Below are positions 61,990 through 64,000 of a stretch of 64,000 nt of DNA, one piece after another. The notes under the pieces are model-generated. The model did no database searches, had not been told where the DNA came from, and saw only the letters and a program-made list of their open reading frames with translations. A program made the translations under genes and the position numbers. The stretch is from the NCBI GenBank assembly GCA_016218975.1, contig JACRCO010000053.1:203523-267522 (forward strand), written 5' to 3'. This DNA is from Deltaproteobacteria bacterium. GTDB lineage: Bacteria; Desulfobacterota; Deferrimicrobia; Deferrimicrobiales; Deferrimicrobiaceae. Each line of letters opens with the position of its first letter. The stretch's first letter is position 1.

Positions 61990-64000
61990 ATGACGATCAA
62001 AAGCAAACTCCTTCTCAACACGGCGATCGTCCTGGTCAGCATGATCGCCGCGGTCGGGGCGGCGGTCGTCGGTATCCGATCGATAAAAGGCAATATCAAC
62101 CAGCTGACCGAAAAGACGACGCCGTACCAGGTAAAGGCTCTCCGTCATCTCCAGTTGCTTCAAGGGCACGCGGCGAACCTCATTGCCCTGGCCTCTTCCT
62201 CGACACCGGAAGAAGCCGGAAAGCAGGCGGCTCAAGCCAATGATTCGCTGAAGCAATCCCTCGATGCGGCGGACGCCCTGGCCAGGATGAAGGACGAGGA
62301 GTACGCCGGCAAAAAGGCCATCTCGGAATTCACGGCGTCCATCTCGGAAGGTGCGCAGCGGAAAACCGCGGCACAGAAGGATGTCGCCGCCGCCTCGGCT
62401 TCGATCAAGGCGAGGATACAGGCGACGACCTCGAAAATGCGCCAGCTCGACGAATCCGTGAGGAAACTTCAGGGGCAAAGCTCGACGGCGATGGTCGGCT
62501 CGATCGGCGGCCTGATAACGGCCAACCGCCAGACCCACAGCTTCATGCTTTCGCAGGAAGGGATCGGAAAGCTCCAGATATTGATCGGTGAAATCGTCGC
62601 ATCGAAGGACAAACGATCGGTGGGCGTCCGCCGGGATGCGTTCGATGAGACCGTCCGGAAAATCGGCGAAGCGCTGAAATCGACGAACAACGCCGACAAG
62701 TCCGTCGCCGACATCATGAAACCTCTTCATGCGATCAACGAAAAAATGAAAAACCTGTCTTCCCGCCAGATCAAGCGCATCAACGACGAAGACGAGGGCA
62801 TGCGGAACGAGATCGATAATTTCGCCGGCGACATCAAGAAAGAGCTCACGTACATCGTTCCGACGGTGGAGAAGGAAGTGGCCCTCGCCTCCAAGTCGAT
62901 GAAGAGCAATACCCAGAGCATGGAAACCGGGATCAATGCCTTCTCCGCTACCAACCAGATCCTCACGCACGCCTCCAGTCTCACCGTGCTCGCCACTTCC
63001 ATCGAATCCCAGATCAACCGGAGCCTGAACGAGAAGAACCTGAAGGATTTCAACACGGTCTCCGGCGGCGTGGAAAGCATGTTCGCCCAGGCCTTCGACC
63101 ACGGAAAGAAGCTGAACGCCCTTCTCGCGAAGGAAGGCGGGGGCGGGAACGAAGCGAAGCTCCTCGCGGAAGCCTCCGGAGCGCTTTCGGCGGTCCGCGG
63201 CGATTACGCCAAAATTTCCGACAAGATGCGCTCACTGATCAAGGTGACGAACGACCTCGACGGCCTCAACGATCGTATGCGCGGCATGGTTTCGGAAGAG
63301 ATCCAGAAGCGGATGAAAGACGTGTCGAGCGCCGGCACGCTCCAGGAAGAGGCCGTGAACTCCGTAAACTCCGCATCGAGGACGACATTGACGACCATCG
63401 TCGCCGTAGGCGCCCTGGCGATCGTCGTATCGCTGCTCCTGGGGTTGTGGATGGCGGGGTCTATCGGCCGCGGATTGAAAACGATCGTGGCGAAGATCAA
63501 CGAGCTTTCCGGAGACAACGCAGACCTGACGAACCGGCTGGCCGTCGGGCACGACGAGATCGGCGAAATCAGCGGCGGCGTAAACACCCTGATGGACAAG
63601 CTTCACAGCGTCATCGCAGGCATGCGCGAAAAGACACAGACCATCACAGTATCGATCGGCCAGCTCACATCCATATCCGAAGCGTTCGCAAGGAATGCCG
63701 ACAACCTGTCCGGCAAGTCCATCTCACTCGCATCCGCCGCGACCGAAATGGTCCAGACCGCCGTCGATGTCGCCAAAAACGCCGAAGCCACAGCCCATGC
63801 CACCGAAGAAACCAGGCGTGTCGCAACCGACGGCGGGAAAGAGATCGACAGGTCGCTCACGCAGGTCAAAGGCCTTTACGGCGAGATCGAGTCGATATCG
63901 AAAACGATCGACGACCTCGGATGCAGTTCCGCGAAAATCGGCGAAGTCACGGGCGTCATCCGGGGAATCGCGGAACAGACAAACCTGCTCGCGCTGAACG
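61990..64000 (+). CDS. Methyl-accepting chemotaxis protein, cut by the window end
   Basis: An open frame from an ATG with GGAG nine bases upstream to the last base, 670 codons, no stop. Helix 1 (about 7-32) and helix 2 (about 463-487) enclose a very long periplasmic region of about 430 residues that is almost entirely helical. A HAMP domain and the signalling coiled coil follow (SSAKIGEVTGVIRGIAEQTN, in part, with LLALN at the edge). The receptor tip and C-terminal methylation sites lie outside the window. The long helical input domain and upstream binding protein suggest indirect ligand sensing. Confidence 0.92.
   Translation, partial: MTIKSKLLLNTAIVLVSMIAAVGAAVVGIRSIKGNINQLTEKTTPYQVKALRHLQLLQGHAANLIALASSSTPEEAGKQAAQANDSLKQSLDAADALARMKDEEYAGKKAISEFTASISEGAQRKTAAQKDVAAASASIKARIQATTSKMRQLDESVRKLQGQSSTAMVGSIGGLITANRQTHSFMLSQEGIGKLQILIGEIVASKDKRSVGVRRDAFDETVRKIGEALKSTNNADKSVADIMKPLHAINEKMKNLSSRQIKRINDEDEGMRNEIDNFAGDIKKELTYIVPTVEKEVALASKSMKSNTQSMETGINAFSATNQILTHASSLTVLATSIESQINRSLNEKNLKDFNTVSGGVESMFAQAFDHGKKLNALLAKEGGGGNEAKLLAEASGALSAVRGDYAKISDKMRSLIKVTNDLDGLNDRMRGMVSEEIQKRMKDVSSAGTLQEEAVNSVNSASRTTLTTIVAVGALAIVVSLLLGLWMAGSIGRGLKTIVAKINELSGDNADLTNRLAVGHDEIGEISGGVNTLMDKLHSVIAGMREKTQTITVSIGQLTSISEAFARNADNLSGKSISLASAATEMVQTAVDVAKNAEATAHATEETRRVATDGGKEIDRSLTQVKGLYGEIESISKTIDDLGCSSAKIGEVTGVIRGIAEQTNLLALN

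Noticed and set aside
1-64000. CRISPR arrays or insertion sequences
   Set aside because: No regularly spaced direct repeats and no transposase-like proteins were seen.

Overview
The window is high-GC DNA from a Gram-negative bacterium. It encodes a lipid A-type acyltransferase, an RND/outer-membrane efflux system and several lipoproteins. The mix of PAS/Cache hybrid sensor kinases, a two-subunit 2-oxoacid:ferredoxin oxidoreductase, a tungsten-type aldehyde:ferredoxin oxidoreductase, a caa3 oxidase and sigma-54 regulation fits a Geobacter-like or related Desulfobacterota/'deltaproteobacterial' lineage. That placement is inference from gene content. There is no prophage, CRISPR array or insertion sequence. 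This is a mainly chromosomal, regulator-rich region.

Layout. 0.1-6.6 kb (minus): a five-gene, tightly coupled operon of lipoprotein, tandem anion-binding lipoprotein, sensor kinase, FemAB-like acyltransferase and glycosyltransferase. 6.8-9 kb: an aminotransferase and hisC. 9-11.6 kb: two unknown proteins and a small zincin. 11.6-14.3 kb: a sigma circuit made of a short FlgM-like anti-sigma factor, a sigma-54 response regulator, a sigma-54 promoter and a FliA-type sigma factor. 14.3-18.7 kb: rmuC and the 2-oxoacid oxidoreductase. 18.8-25.3 kb: a TetR-controlled efflux operon whose RND pump is fused in frame to its TolC-like channel. 25.4-35 kb: thioesterase, DEAD-box helicase, a Clp-type AAA+ unfoldase, a large hybrid kinase and a PfkB kinase. 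35.1-41.4 kb (minus): the complete caa3 oxidase set with haem A biogenesis and Sco. 41.4-47.8 kb: VOC protein, MBL/beta-CASP nuclease, an OFA-type MFS carrier, a Crp-family regulator with cognate-looking sites, and a ChaN-PDZ lipoprotein. 47.9-53.6 kb: diguanylate cyclase, acyltransferase, and a FIST sensor paired with a soluble hybrid kinase. 53.6-54 kb: tRNA-Arg(UCG) with a duplicated 3' end. 54.5-58.6 kb: AOR, class II aldolase and MFS operon. 58.7-60.2 kb: infA and a QueG-like ferredoxin protein. 60.7 kb to the end: a substrate-binding protein with a chemoreceptor that runs off the window.

How it fits together. The most coherent theme is motility-type regulation without flagellar structural genes. 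A sigma-54 activator sits directly before a near-consensus sigma-54 promoter driving a FliA-type sigma factor. The FlgM-like gene has a sigma-28-like promoter of its own. Similar -10 elements precede the binding-protein/chemoreceptor operon and, more weakly, the binding-protein/sensor-kinase operon. Dispersed GC-rich palindromes sit between several convergent genes.
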